Origin: Desulfobacterales bacterium
GTDB taxonomy: Bacteria > Desulfobacterota > Desulfobacteria > Desulfobacterales > JAHEIW01
NCBI GenBank assembly: GCA_030145015.1
Contig: JAQYWI010000184.1
Span: 1-10,438 of the forward strand
Direction of reading: 5' to 3'
DNA length: 10,438 nucleotides
Part shown: in pieces, positions 1 through 6,201 of the stretch
Layout: each line of letters starts with the position of its first letter
How positions within the stretch are numbered: the first letter of the stretch is position 1
Made by a program: the position numbers and the translations under genes
Notes under the pieces: generated by a model
What the model was told of the DNA's origin: nothing
Database searches by the model: none
Seen by the model: the letters and a program-made list of their open reading frames with translations, nothing else

Positions 1-9
1 AAACCACTT

Positions 10-291
10 CTAGATCAATCCCTTCTTCTCGGCCAGTTGTTTGATCTCTTCAACGGGCATGCGATCCAATTGTTCAACCGAGATGCCTAACTCAGCTGCA
101 GCCGATTGCTTTAATGGCTTTGCTTTCGAGCTGTTCAAGAAATCATTCGAATTGGCAAAAGGCGTATCTAACTTATCTTTCTTATTTGCAGGTGCATCTG
201 CCTTAATTTTGGCGCCTCTTCTTTTTGAATACCAAAGCAAAAGATTTAGCGTGACGACCGCAACTCCAAGTATAAGTAATAACGTTTTCAT
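10..291 (-). CDS. Small single-pass membrane protein of unknown function
   Basis: Encodes 93 residues. Residues about 3-20 form one strongly hydrophobic segment rich in Leu and Val. It is followed by a basic cluster (KRRGAKIK, about 23-30), so by the positive-inside rule the remaining tail probably faces the cytoplasm. The middle is polar and low in structure (Lys, Asp, Asn, Ser). The last 30 residues (from about AAELGISVEQL to KKGLI) look like two short amphipathic helices. The start is supported by an AAGGGA-like ribosome site at 302-307, ten bases upstream of the ATG. I do not recognise the family and propose no function. The gene is divergent from the aminotransferase, and its downstream neighbour lies outside the window. 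It is probably real because it has a ribosome site, membrane-protein composition and no competing frame of better quality. Confidence 0.7.
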   Translation of the reverse strand: MKTLLLILGVAVVTLNLLLWYSKRRGAKIKADAPANKKDKLDTPFANSNDFLNSSKAKPLKQSAAAELGISVEQLDRMPVEEIKQLAEKKGLI

Positions 292-314
292 TTTTTGACC
301 ATCCCTTATGACTT

Positions 315-360
315 ATTGGCATTTATTACGAATACTTTAGCACCTAATTGAAATGCCAAT
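315..360. repeat. 10-bp perfect inverted repeat in divergent intergenic region
   Basis: ATTGGCATTT at 315-324 is exactly repeated in inverted orientation as AAATGCCAAT at 351-360, with 26 bases between. It lies in the gap of about 190 bases between the divergent small membrane protein and aminotransferase genes, about 25 bases upstream of the former. It could be a paired protein-binding site or a long-loop hairpin. No T-run follows either arm, so it is not an obvious terminator. Confidence 0.5.
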
Positions 361-425
361 TTTCGGATGGCGGTCCCATCTGTGTAAAAAATAGGGGGCG
401 CGCTTGATTAAATGGACCTGAGATA

Positions 426-456
426 ATACCTGAATTTTGGAGCAAAATTCAGGTAT
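426..456. promoter_or_regulatory. Perfect 13-bp palindrome upstream of aminotransferase (candidate operator or leader hairpin)
   Basis: ATACCTGAATTTT (426-438) and AAAATTCAGGTAT (444-456) are perfect reverse complements around the five-base centre GGAGC. The element ends 22 bases before the ATG at 479. It has no T-run on either side, so a transcription factor site or a 5' leader hairpin is more likely than a terminator. A TATAAA at 454-459 overlaps its right arm and could be a -10 element, but no good -35 is seen 17 bases upstream. The remaining bases of the 292-478 gap show only the inverted repeat at 315-360 and a short GATGG/CCATC pair at 366-380. Confidence 0.6.
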
Positions 457-478
457 AAACAGTGAACGGGAAGGAAAG

Positions 479-1642
479 ATGAATTTATCATTCGCTAACG
501 TCCAATATGACCTGCGTTCAGGAATTGTCGAACTCAAGGCCGGGCACCCGGACCTTGCCTTGTTGCCTGCGGCCGGGTTGCTGCAGGCCACTCGGGTTAT
601 ACTGGAGCGGGAGGCGGCGCAAGCCTTATCCTACGGTGCTGAGCAGGGACCCGGTTGTTTGATTCAGCAGTTGAGTGGCTGGTTGGCGGGTATGGTGGGC
701 GCCACCCCCCCCTGGGAGCAAATGATGATTACAGGCGGTGCCTCCCAAGGTCTGGATATGCTGTGTTTGTTGTTGACCCAGCCCGGAGATATCGCCTTGG
801 TGCAGTCACCGACATATCATCTGGCGTTGCGCGTGCTGCGCGATCACCATCTGGAGTTATTATCGGTTCCAAGTGACAATGAGGGCATGCAGGTCGATGC
901 CCTGGAAGAGACGCTAAAGTCGCTCCGGGGCCGGGGAAAACAGGCGCGTCTTCTCTACCTGGTGTCGACCTTTAACAATCCGACCGGTATTACGCTAGCG
1001 GTTGAGCGTCGTAAAGCAGTGGCGGCGCTGGCCCGGCAGTATGATTTGATCGTTGTGGAGGATGATGTGTATTATCAACTGTGGTATGATCAACCTCCGC
1101 CCCCATCGGTCTACAATCTGTCAATGTCTGATTCGGTCATACGCTTGGGATCTTTTTCCAAGATTCTGGCGCCGGGATTGCGTCTGGGGTGGATGATGGC
1201 CTCACCCCAAATCGTGCAGCGTTGTATCCAAAGCGGCGTCCTGGACAGCGGCGGCGGGCTGGGTCATTTTAGCGCTCATGTTGTCGCCGCCTTCATTGAG
1301 TTGGGATTGCTGGATGACCACGTTGAGACGTTGCGGGCTAAATATTTAGAGCGCCGCAATCTGCTAATAGATGCCCTCGCGGAGCATTTGCCCAAAGATT
1401 GTCATTGGATGACACCGCATGGCGGGTTTTATGTATGGCTGCGGTTGCCAAAGGAGATAAATAGCGCTGTGTTTTTGCGCACCGCAGAAGATGCGGGTGT
1501 GTCGTATATCCCGGGCGTCAAGTTCTTTGCTCACGGAGGTGGAGAGAATTACTGTCGCCTAAACTTTACGATGGTATCCCTAAATGAGTTAGCAGAAGGC
1601 GCCTACCGGCTGGGTTCAGCATTAAGCAAGTACCGACCGTAA
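479..1642 (+). CDS. PLP-dependent class I/II aminotransferase (2-aminoadipate/aromatic transaminase-like)
   Basis: A fold-type I PLP enzyme of 387 residues that transfers amino groups between an amino acid and a 2-oxo acid in the cytoplasm; the substrate cannot be assigned. Visible landmarks are the SYGAEQGPGCLIQQL segment near residues 52-66 and the GGASQGLD phosphate-binding turn near 86-93. NNPTG gives Asn167, which contacts the PLP ring. EDDVYY (about 194-199) gives the Asp that pairs with the pyridine nitrogen. SFSKILAPGLRLGW gives the Schiff-base Lys228. Arg360 in NYCRLNF is the expected carboxylate-binding Arg. It resembles LysN and the catalytic half of MocR regulators, but has no winged-helix domain. 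The ATG at 479 is preferred over an in-frame TTG at 437, because a GGGAAGG site sits at 468-474 and the TTG lies inside the palindrome at 426-456. A run of eight C at 705-712 does not break the frame. Confidence 0.9.
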   Translation: MNLSFANVQYDLRSGIVELKAGHPDLALLPAAGLLQATRVILEREAAQALSYGAEQGPGCLIQQLSGWLAGMVGATPPWEQMMITGGASQGLDMLCLLLTQPGDIALVQSPTYHLALRVLRDHHLELLSVPSDNEGMQVDALEETLKSLRGRGKQARLLYLVSTFNNPTGITLAVERRKAVAALARQYDLIVVEDDVYYQLWYDQPPPPSVYNLSMSDSVIRLGSFSKILAPGLRLGWMMASPQIVQRCIQSGVLDSGGGLGHFSAHVVAAFIELGLLDDHVETLRAKYLERRNLLIDALAEHLPKDCHWMTPHGGFYVWLRLPKEINSAVFLRTAEDAGVSYIPGVKFFAHGGGENYCRLNFTMVSLNELAEGAYRLGSALSKYRP

Positions 1643-1714
1643 ATCAAAATAAGGTAATCCATCGCGGGAGACTTCAATTAATTTTGGAGCATCGGCGTAT
1701 TGGATTCGTTCTTT

Positions 1715-1809
1715 CGTTGCGTGTTGCGAGTTGCGAGTCATGAACCGCAGAGTTTAGTTTGCAAGATTTTAACCCGCAACCCGCAACACGGAACGCGAAA
1801 CACGAAACG
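1715..1809. repeat. Heptamer repeat arrays in inverted orientation (GTTGCGN / CGNAACN)
   Basis: On the left, GTTGCG starts at 1716, 1723 and 1730, giving an exact 7-base period. On the right, five tandem heptamers of the form CG(C/G/A)AAC(N) run from 1775 to 1809. The arms 1720-1738 and 1772-1790 pair over 19 positions with two A-C mismatches. Read on the minus strand those two positions become G-U pairs, so a minus-strand transcript could form a continuous 19-bp stem with a loop of about 33 bases. The array ends two bases from the stop codon of the minus-strand acetyltransferase. No T-run follows, so it is not a standard intrinsic terminator. The rest of the 1643-1811 gap holds nothing recognisable. 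Confidence 0.75.
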
Positions 1810-1811
1810 CT

Positions 1812-2327
1812 TCATTCGACGGTGTTATTTTTATAAATATCGAACCATTTTTTGTCTGCGAGCACTATGGAAGTTTCGACCTGGCGTGCAGAAATCGACC
1901 AGTATTTTTCGAGCAGCCGATCCTTTTCCCGGGGGGGCACTTGCTTGAAACCATGTTTTTCATAAAAACGAATTGCCCAGGCGGCATCTCGCCAGGTGCC
2001 GATTAACATCGGGCGATCGGTCTGCCGGCAAAGCGCGTCCAGTAATTGTTTTCCAATGCCCTGGTGTTGTTGCCCAGGACGTACATAAGCATGCCGAATA
2101 AGGGTGACGTCTTGAATCTGCTGCATCCCCATGACACCGATCAGTTCGCCTTCGGCTTCAAATCCCCAGAATACCACACCCGTATCGATTTCATGCTTTA
2201 GGCCAGCTTTTGGCATATAAGGACTTTTCCAACAATCGTCGGGAATGACACCCTTATACTTTTGGGCGGCCTCATTGATAATGGCATAAAGACTCTCAAA
2301 ATCCCTATGGTGGCATTGACGAATCAT
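1812..2327 (-). CDS. GNAT-family N-acetyltransferase
   Basis: Encodes a 171-residue cytoplasmic acyl-CoA-dependent transferase of the GNAT fold; the acceptor is unknown. The acetyl-CoA pyrophosphate-binding motif A is clear as QHQGIG at residues 87-92, after the beta strand IRHAYVRPG. The C-terminal motif B is seen as AIRFYEKHGFKQV (118-130), with the Tyr and Gly-Phe typical of the family. The length is normal for a single-domain GNAT. The ATG is supported by an AAAGGA ribosome site (minus strand, 2334-2339) six bases upstream. It stands alone on this strand, divergent from the AhpD-like gene, and its 3' end abuts the heptamer repeats. Its last 30 or so residues, after the GNAT core, are charged and aromatic. 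Confidence 0.88.
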   Translation of the reverse strand: MIRQCHHRDFESLYAIINEAAQKYKGVIPDDCWKSPYMPKAGLKHEIDTGVVFWGFEAEGELIGVMGMQQIQDVTLIRHAYVRPGQQHQGIGKQLLDALCRQTDRPMLIGTWRDAAWAIRFYEKHGFKQVPPREKDRLLEKYWSISARQVETSIVLADKKWFDIYKNNTVE

Positions 2328-2353
2328 GGACTTTCCTTTAAAACAAAACCATA

Positions 2354-2388
2354 ATTTTAGGTATTTTAGCTCATTTTAGGCATTTTAG
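2354..2388. repeat. Four phased ATTTTAG repeats in divergent promoter region
   Basis: ATTTTAG begins at 2354, 2363, 2373 and 2382, spacings of 9, 10 and 9 bases. The last two copies are the longer identical unit ATTTTAGGC. They are followed by a run of nine T (2393-2401). The region is the 123-bp gap shared by the divergent GNAT and AhpD-like genes. Near-helical phasing fits either cooperative protein binding or intrinsic DNA curvature. No convincing -35/-10 pair was found here. Confidence 0.55.
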
Positions 2389-2436
2389 GCACTTTTTTTT
2401 TGTGTATTTTGAGATAGTTTCGAAATATTTGGAAAC

Positions 2437-2443
2437 AAGGAGG
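2437..2443 (+). promoter_or_regulatory. Strong ribosome binding site of the AhpD-like gene
   Basis: AAGGAGG, full complementarity to the 16S anti-Shine-Dalgarno core, seven bases before the ATG at 2451. It fixes that start and suggests efficient translation. Confidence 0.85.
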
Positions 2444-2450
2444 CAACCCA

Positions 2451-2861
2451 ATGGCAACTGTTAAGTTAATCGAATACGACGAAGCCGGCCCGGAGGTTCG
2501 TGCGGTTTACGATGATATCATGGCCACGCGGCAAATCGACTGGATCAACAACTTCTGGAAGGCGCTCGCCGTGCAGCCCGAACTCTTGCGGCGCACATGG
2601 GATGGCGTCAAGACGGTAACGGCGCCGGGAGCGCTTGATCCGCTGGTCAAAGAAATGCTTTACGTGGCCGTCAGTGTGACCAATGGATGTAAGTATTGCG
2701 TCAACAGTCACACGGCCGCCGCCCGCAAAAAGGGCATGACGGATGAAATGCTGGCCGAGTTGATGGCGGTGGTGGGTATGGCCAACCAGACCAATGCCCT
2801 GGTCGACGGATTCCAGGTGGAACTCGACGAAGTGTTCAAAAACGGCGGGCGCCAGTCTTGA
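2451..2861 (+). CDS. Carboxymuconolactone decarboxylase / AhpD-like protein
   Basis: Encodes 136 residues of the all-helical CMD/AhpD fold. The AhpD redox signature E-x11-C-x2-C-x3-H is present as Glu68, Cys80, Cys83 and His87 (in NGCKYCVNSHTAAARKKG). It therefore more likely belongs to the alkylhydroperoxidase-like thiol branch than to true gamma-carboxymuconolactone decarboxylases, which lack the CxxC. Such proteins reduce peroxides or act as thiol relays in the cytoplasm. The actual substrate and electron donor are not shown by the sequence. It is a single-gene unit, convergent with msrAB with only 11 bases between stop codons. The two may both serve oxidative-stress defence, but they are on opposite strands and share no operon. 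Confidence 0.88.
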   Translation: MATVKLIEYDEAGPEVRAVYDDIMATRQIDWINNFWKALAVQPELLRRTWDGVKTVTAPGALDPLVKEMLYVAVSVTNGCKYCVNSHTAAARKKGMTDEMLAELMAVVGMANQTNALVDGFQVELDEVFKNGGRQS

Positions 2862-2872
2862 AAAACACCTAG

Positions 2873-4009
2873 TTAATTCGCTGTTTGAGTGGATTCAAAC
2901 AGGCTTGAAAATTCAGAATACCCTTCCTTTTCCAGATCTTCTTTGGGAATAAACTTCAGCGCCGCGGAGTTGATGCAGTACCTTAGCCCGGTGGGTGCCG
3001 GTCCATCCGGAAACAAATGCCCCAGATGCGAATCACCGTGTTTGCTGCGCACTTCAGTTCGCACCATGAAAAACTTGCGGTCTTCAAGTTCCACGACATT
3101 TTGAGGTACCAGCGGTTTGGTGAAACTGGGCCAGCCTGTTCCGGAATCAAATTTATGTACTGAAGCAAACAGCGGCTCACCGGAAACGATGTCCACATAG
3201 ATGCCTTCATTTTTGTTATCATTATATTCATTATCGAACGGCGGCTCGGTGCCTTCTTGCTGGGTGACCTTGTATTGCATGGCCGACAATTTATTTTTGA
3301 GCACCGCATCGTCGGGTTTTGAATATTTTGCATTATCCGCGGATTTCATCGCCTGCCCGGAGGGATTGGCCTCGGCGCTCCACGTGCGGCTCAGAAACTT
3401 ATCGCGGCCGGAACCGTAACGGTACATTTTGTAGCGCAAGGGATTTTTACTGTAATAATCCTGGTGATAATCCTCAGCCGTGTAAAATTCTGTTAAAGGA
3501 ACAATTTCGGTGGCAATCGGTTTGGTAAAACGGCCGGATTTTTCCAGTTCCGCTTTGGACTCTTCCGCTATGCGCTTTTGTTCTTCGTCATGGTAAAAAA
3601 TGGCGGATCGATACTGGGAGCCGCGATCGACGAATTGCCCGCCGGCATCGGTGGGATCCATATGGCGCCAGAAAACATCCAGCAGTTCTTTGTAGGTGAT
3701 TTTGTCCGGATCATAGCGCACCTGGACCGCTTCGGTATGACCGGTCCCGCCGGCCGAAACTTGCTTGTAAGTCGGGTTCGGCTCCTCACCGCCGGTATAG
3801 CCGGATATGGCTTCGATCACGCCATCAACTTTTTCAAAATCCGATTCCACACACCAGAAACACCCGCCCGCAAAGGTTGCTGTTTTTAAATCTTTAGGTT
3901 CTGCTTTCATGATGGGACTCTTTTCATCCTGTTTATTGTTCGGCTTTTCAAATCCAAATAGGACCACGCCGATCAATAAAATTATTATGATTATAAATAA
4001 AGATTTCAT
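2873..4009 (-). CDS. msrAB: Exported bifunctional peptide-methionine sulfoxide reductase MsrA-MsrB fusion
   Basis: Encodes 378 residues that reduce both S- and R-methionine sulfoxide in proteins. Residues 1-20 are a hydrophobic signal anchor or uncleaved signal without a lipobox Cys, so the enzyme is predicted to face the periplasm. The MsrA domain comes first: GCFWC at 49-53 with catalytic Cys50, then [12 protein letters not shown], and the YHQDYY segment near 181-186. MsrB follows a linker: SGTGWPSF about 289-296, [10 protein letters not shown], and [11 protein letters not shown] with catalytic Cys345. Only three cysteines occur in the whole protein. The two CxxC pairs that bind zinc in many MsrB proteins are absent, and there is no thioredoxin-like domain as in Neisseria PilB. 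The ATG at 4009 is chosen over an in-frame GTG at 4018, because a GGAG (minus strand, 4018-4021) sits eight bases before the ATG. Confidence 0.95.
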   Translation of the reverse strand: MKSLFIIIIILLIGVVLFGFEKPNNKQDEKSPIMKAEPKDLKTATFAGGCFWCVESDFEKVDGVIEAISGYTGGEEPNPTYKQVSAGGTGHTEAVQVRYDPDKITYKELLDVFWRHMDPTDAGGQFVDRGSQYRSAIFYHDEEQKRIAEESKAELEKSGRFTKPIATEIVPLTEFYTAEDYHQDYYSKNPLRYKMYRYGSGRDKFLSRTWSAEANPSGQAMKSADNAKYSKPDDAVLKNKLSAMQYKVTQQEGTEPPFDNEYNDNKNEGIYVDIVSGEPLFASVHKFDSGTGWPSFTKPLVPQNVVELEDRKFFMVRTEVRSKHGDSHLGHLFPDGPAPTGLRYCINSAALKFIPKEDLEKEGYSEFSSLFESTQTAN

Positions 4010-4030
4010 CGTTAGCACTCCATTTTTTCG

Positions 4031-4064
4031 GTTGAAAGGTTGGGCCAGTTGAACCGGTTGGGCC
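4031..4064. repeat. Short tandem direct repeat upstream of msrAB
   Basis: GTTGAA followed by GGTTGGGCC occurs twice in tandem: 4031-4046, with one base between the blocks, and 4048-4064, with two bases between. It begins 21 bases upstream of the msrAB start, on the side where its promoter must lie, and could be a duplicated regulator half-site or a replication-slippage duplication. The centre AACCGGTT (4052-4059) is itself palindromic. Confidence 0.45.
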
Positions 4065-4329
4065 CGTGGAATAGGAAAAAGGTCTAATTCTATTTTCCTT
4101 TCCGGCCAACAGGATATGGCGCTATCGCGTAACGGGCTCGACCGATCTGAGTTAGATGCAATCTTTAGGTCTCCTTTTCTAATATAAGCATTTCTAACGC
4201 ACTGGCCAGATTATTGATGACTTAGTCGAAATTAATGCTGAAATCTTACGCTGTGTCCATATTTTAGATATTTTTTTGCTCACGCCGCTTGATTAACTTT
4301 CTATAACGAGCCTGGCCTATCTTTTTTTC
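4065..4329. other. Non-coding stretch in the msrAB-regulator divergent gap
   Basis: These roughly 265 bases between the repeat near msrAB and the regulator promoter contain no credible gene on either strand. They are AT-rich toward the right, with one ATTTTAG at 4261-4267. No RNA gene or terminator was recognised, and the msrAB promoter presumably lies in its left part but could not be placed. Confidence 0.5.
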
Positions 4330-4357
4330 TTGACAGCGAACCGATTTCATTTATATA
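4330..4357 (+). promoter_or_regulatory. Sigma-70 promoter for the GntR regulator
   Basis: TTGACA at 4330-4335 is a perfect -35 element. TATATA at 4352-4357 is a good -10 element (5 of 6 to TATAAT) with a 16-base spacer. Transcription would begin near 4364, about 35 bases before the ATG at 4399. A T-rich tract precedes the -35 at 4322-4328. Confidence 0.75.
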
Positions 4358-4364
4358 GAAAACG

Positions 4365-4385
4365 AAAGTCTGACAATCAGACTTT
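4365..4385. promoter_or_regulatory. Perfect 9-3-9 palindrome at the transcription start: candidate GntR operator
   Basis: AAAGTCTGA (4365-4373) and TCAGACTTT (4377-4385) are exact reverse complements around CAA. The position covers the predicted start of transcription and ends just before the GAGAGGG ribosome site (4386-4392). Palindromes with a 3-base centre are typical of FadR/FCD-type GntR operators, although the sequence does not match the common TNGTNNNACNA consensus. Autorepression by the encoded regulator is the natural inference. As RNA it would form a 9-bp hairpin beside the ribosome site. Confidence 0.6.
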
Positions 4386-4398
4386 GAGAGGGCCTCAC

Positions 4399-5175
4399 AT
4401 GTCATCCGAACTCAAAGCAGTGTTTACGCCTATCAAAGGTTCCCGAACATTTGAGGAAGTCTCAGATCAAATCAAAAAGCTTATCTTTGACGGCGTCTTT
4501 AAGCCCGGCGACAAACTCCTTCCGGAAACCGAACTGGCCCAGCAGTTTAATGTCGGTCGGCAATCCGTCCGTGAAGCACTGCGAATTCTTGAACTTTCTG
4601 GCTTCATTGCCATCCATAAAGGTGGCGGTGGTGGCGCGGTCATTAAAGACACCATTTCCAATAGGATCAGCAAGCTGTTTTTAGATGCATTTCAGCTGGA
4701 AAAAATTACAATCGAGGAATTAACGGTTGCGCGATTCGAAATTGAGAAAACGGTTTTAAAATATGCGATCGAAAACGCCGACGAAGCGGACATCAAACGT
4801 CTTCAAGAAAATGTTGAGAATGCATGCAAAAAAATAGAAGCCAATATCAATGTCATTGATGAAAACATCCAATTCCATAACCTGTTGGCCAGGGCCTCGA
4901 AAAACCATTTATTTGTAATCGTGGTCGAAGCGGTCACCACGGCGGTAAGACATTTTATGAGCCAGCTGGGCCCGGATTCAGGCCTTTTGGAAAACAAAAA
5001 ATGGTATAGTGAAAATGTCCTCAATTCAAAAAATACGCTTTCATATCACAAAGATATATTAAATGCGGTCATCGAGAAAAAATTAGATCAAGCGGTTGAT
5101 ATCCTCGAAAATCACCTGCTGGAAGTGAAAAAACGGCTCCAGCCTTTAGCCGAGCAACAAAGAATAATATTATAA
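4399..5175 (+). CDS. GntR-family transcriptional regulator, FadR/FCD subfamily
   Basis: Encodes a 258-residue DNA-binding regulator. The N-terminal winged helix-turn-helix covers about residues 15-85, with the core LPETELAQQFNVGRQ and SVREALRILELSGF at about 41-69. The wing is a notable five-glycine loop (HKGGGGGA, 73-80). The C-terminal helical FCD ligand domain (about 105-250) shows His160 (FHNLLARASKN), His217 (YHKDILNAV) and His239 (ENHLLEV). These are the expected metal-binding histidines; the usual Asp four residues before the first His is Asn156. FCD regulators commonly sense small carboxylic acids and control adjacent catabolic genes. An in-frame TTG at 4330 is rejected as start, because it lies in the -35 element. 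The ATG has a GAGAGG site 7-8 bases upstream. It is probably autoregulated and controls the genes downstream. The amidohydrolase follows after 18 bases. Confidence 0.92.
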   Translation: MSSELKAVFTPIKGSRTFEEVSDQIKKLIFDGVFKPGDKLLPETELAQQFNVGRQSVREALRILELSGFIAIHKGGGGGAVIKDTISNRISKLFLDAFQLEKITIEELTVARFEIEKTVLKYAIENADEADIKRLQENVENACKKIEANINVIDENIQFHNLLARASKNHLFVIVVEAVTTAVRHFMSQLGPDSGLLENKKWYSENVLNSKNTLSYHKDILNAVIEKKLDQAVDILENHLLEVKKRLQPLAEQQRIIL

Positions 5176-5193
5176 GCCATCGCGGAAGATAGC

Positions 5194-6201
5194 ATGATGA
5201 AAATTGACATTTTTAATCACCTCTTTCCCAAGAATTTTTTCGACAAAATGATCGAGGTAGCGCCGAATCAAAAAGATATCGGCCGACGCGTCAGATCAGT
5301 CCCGGCGATCGTGGACTTAGAAGAGCGTTTTCGGGTAATGGACCAGTTTGAAGATTATGTCCAGATTATCTGTTTGCCCAACCCCCCGCTGGAAGTCCTG
5401 GGAGGCCCTGATGTTACTTCTGAACTCGCTCAAATCGCCAACGATGGCATGGCTGAATATGTCGCCAAATACCCGGATCGATTCCCCGGGTTTATTGCCT
5501 CATTGTCCCTCAGTGATCCGGATGCGGCCTTGACCGAGCTCGACCGGTCGATTAAAGACCTTAAGGCTGTCGGGGTTCAGTTTTTTTCGAATGTAAAAGG
5601 GGCGCCGCTCGATCTACCGGAATTCGAGCCCCTGTTTGCAAGGATGGCGGATATTGATCTGCCCATCTGGATTCATCCGGCCCGAGCCGCTAATTTTCCA
5701 GACTATCTCACGGAGAAGAAGTCAAAATATGAAATCTGGTGGGCCTTCGGCTGGCCTTACGAAACCAGCGTGGCCATGGCGCGGATTGTTTTTGCCGGTT
5801 ATTTCGACAAATATCCCAACCTAAAAATAATCTCCCATCATCTGGGCGCCATGATTCCATACTTTGAAGGCCGCGTGGGTCCCGGATGGGATCAGCTGGG
5901 CAGCCGCACATCGGATGAGGATTATACCATCATCCTCAAGCAGCTCAAAAAGCGGCCGCTGGACTACTTTAAAATGTTTTATGCCGATTCGGCGGTTTTC
6001 GGCTCTGTTGCCGCCACAAAATGTGGTCTGGAATTCTTCGGTGCCGATAAAGTTCTGTTCGCCTCGGATAGTCCTTTCGACCCGGAAAAAGGCCCCGGAT
6101 ATATCCGCGAGACGATCAAAGTCATCACCGAACTTCCCATATCGGATACCGATAAGCAGAAAATATTCGAAGGAAATGCCAAAAGGCTTTTAAAACTCTA
6201 A
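5194..6201 (+). CDS. Amidohydrolase family 2 protein (ACMSD-like metal-dependent decarboxylase/hydrolase)
   Basis: Encodes a 335-residue TIM-barrel enzyme of the Amidohydro_2 group, whose members decarboxylate or hydrolyse aromatic or conjugated carboxylic acids; examples are ACMSD and gamma-resorcylate decarboxylase. Visible landmarks are the N-terminal IDIFNHLFP strand, WIHPARA with His161, IISHHLGAMIPYFEGR with His215 and His216, and LFASDSPFD with Asp292. These match the metal and catalytic positions of the family. The first His of the usual HxH pair is Phe7, while His9 is kept, so the metal site may be altered. No signal peptide is seen, so it is cytoplasmic. Two adjacent ATG codons (5194 and 5197) are possible starts, with GGAAG at 5184-5188 five or eight bases before them. 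It sits 18 bases after the regulator, probably in one transcript, and ahead of the transporter. The exact substrate is unknown. Confidence 0.88.
   Translation: MMKIDIFNHLFPKNFFDKMIEVAPNQKDIGRRVRSVPAIVDLEERFRVMDQFEDYVQIICLPNPPLEVLGGPDVTSELAQIANDGMAEYVAKYPDRFPGFIASLSLSDPDAALTELDRSIKDLKAVGVQFFSNVKGAPLDLPEFEPLFARMADIDLPIWIHPARAANFPDYLTEKKSKYEIWWAFGWPYETSVAMARIVFAGYFDKYPNLKIISHHLGAMIPYFEGRVGPGWDQLGSRTSDEDYTIILKQLKKRPLDYFKMFYADSAVFGSVAATKCGLEFFGADKVLFASDSPFDPEKGPGYIRETIKVITELPISDTDKQKIFEGNAKRLLKL

Noticed and set aside
437..478. TTG start that would add 14 residues to the aminotransferase
   Set aside because: The codon is inside the perfect palindrome, the added residues are not family-like, and the ATG at 479 has a ribosome site.
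705..712. Run of eight C as a possible frameshift site
   Set aside because: The protein stays in frame with family motifs on both sides, so there is no sign of a frameshift or broken gene.
1700..1948. 82-codon plus-strand frame across the heptamer repeats
   Set aside because: Its protein is a translation of repeat DNA followed by antisense of the GNAT gene.
2862..2872. Bidirectional terminator between the AhpD-like gene and msrAB
   Set aside because: Only 11 bases separate the stops and no GC-rich hairpin with T-run is visible there.
4330..4398. Extended start of the regulator at TTG 4330
   Set aside because: The TTG is the first half of a consensus -35 element, so it would be upstream of the transcript start.
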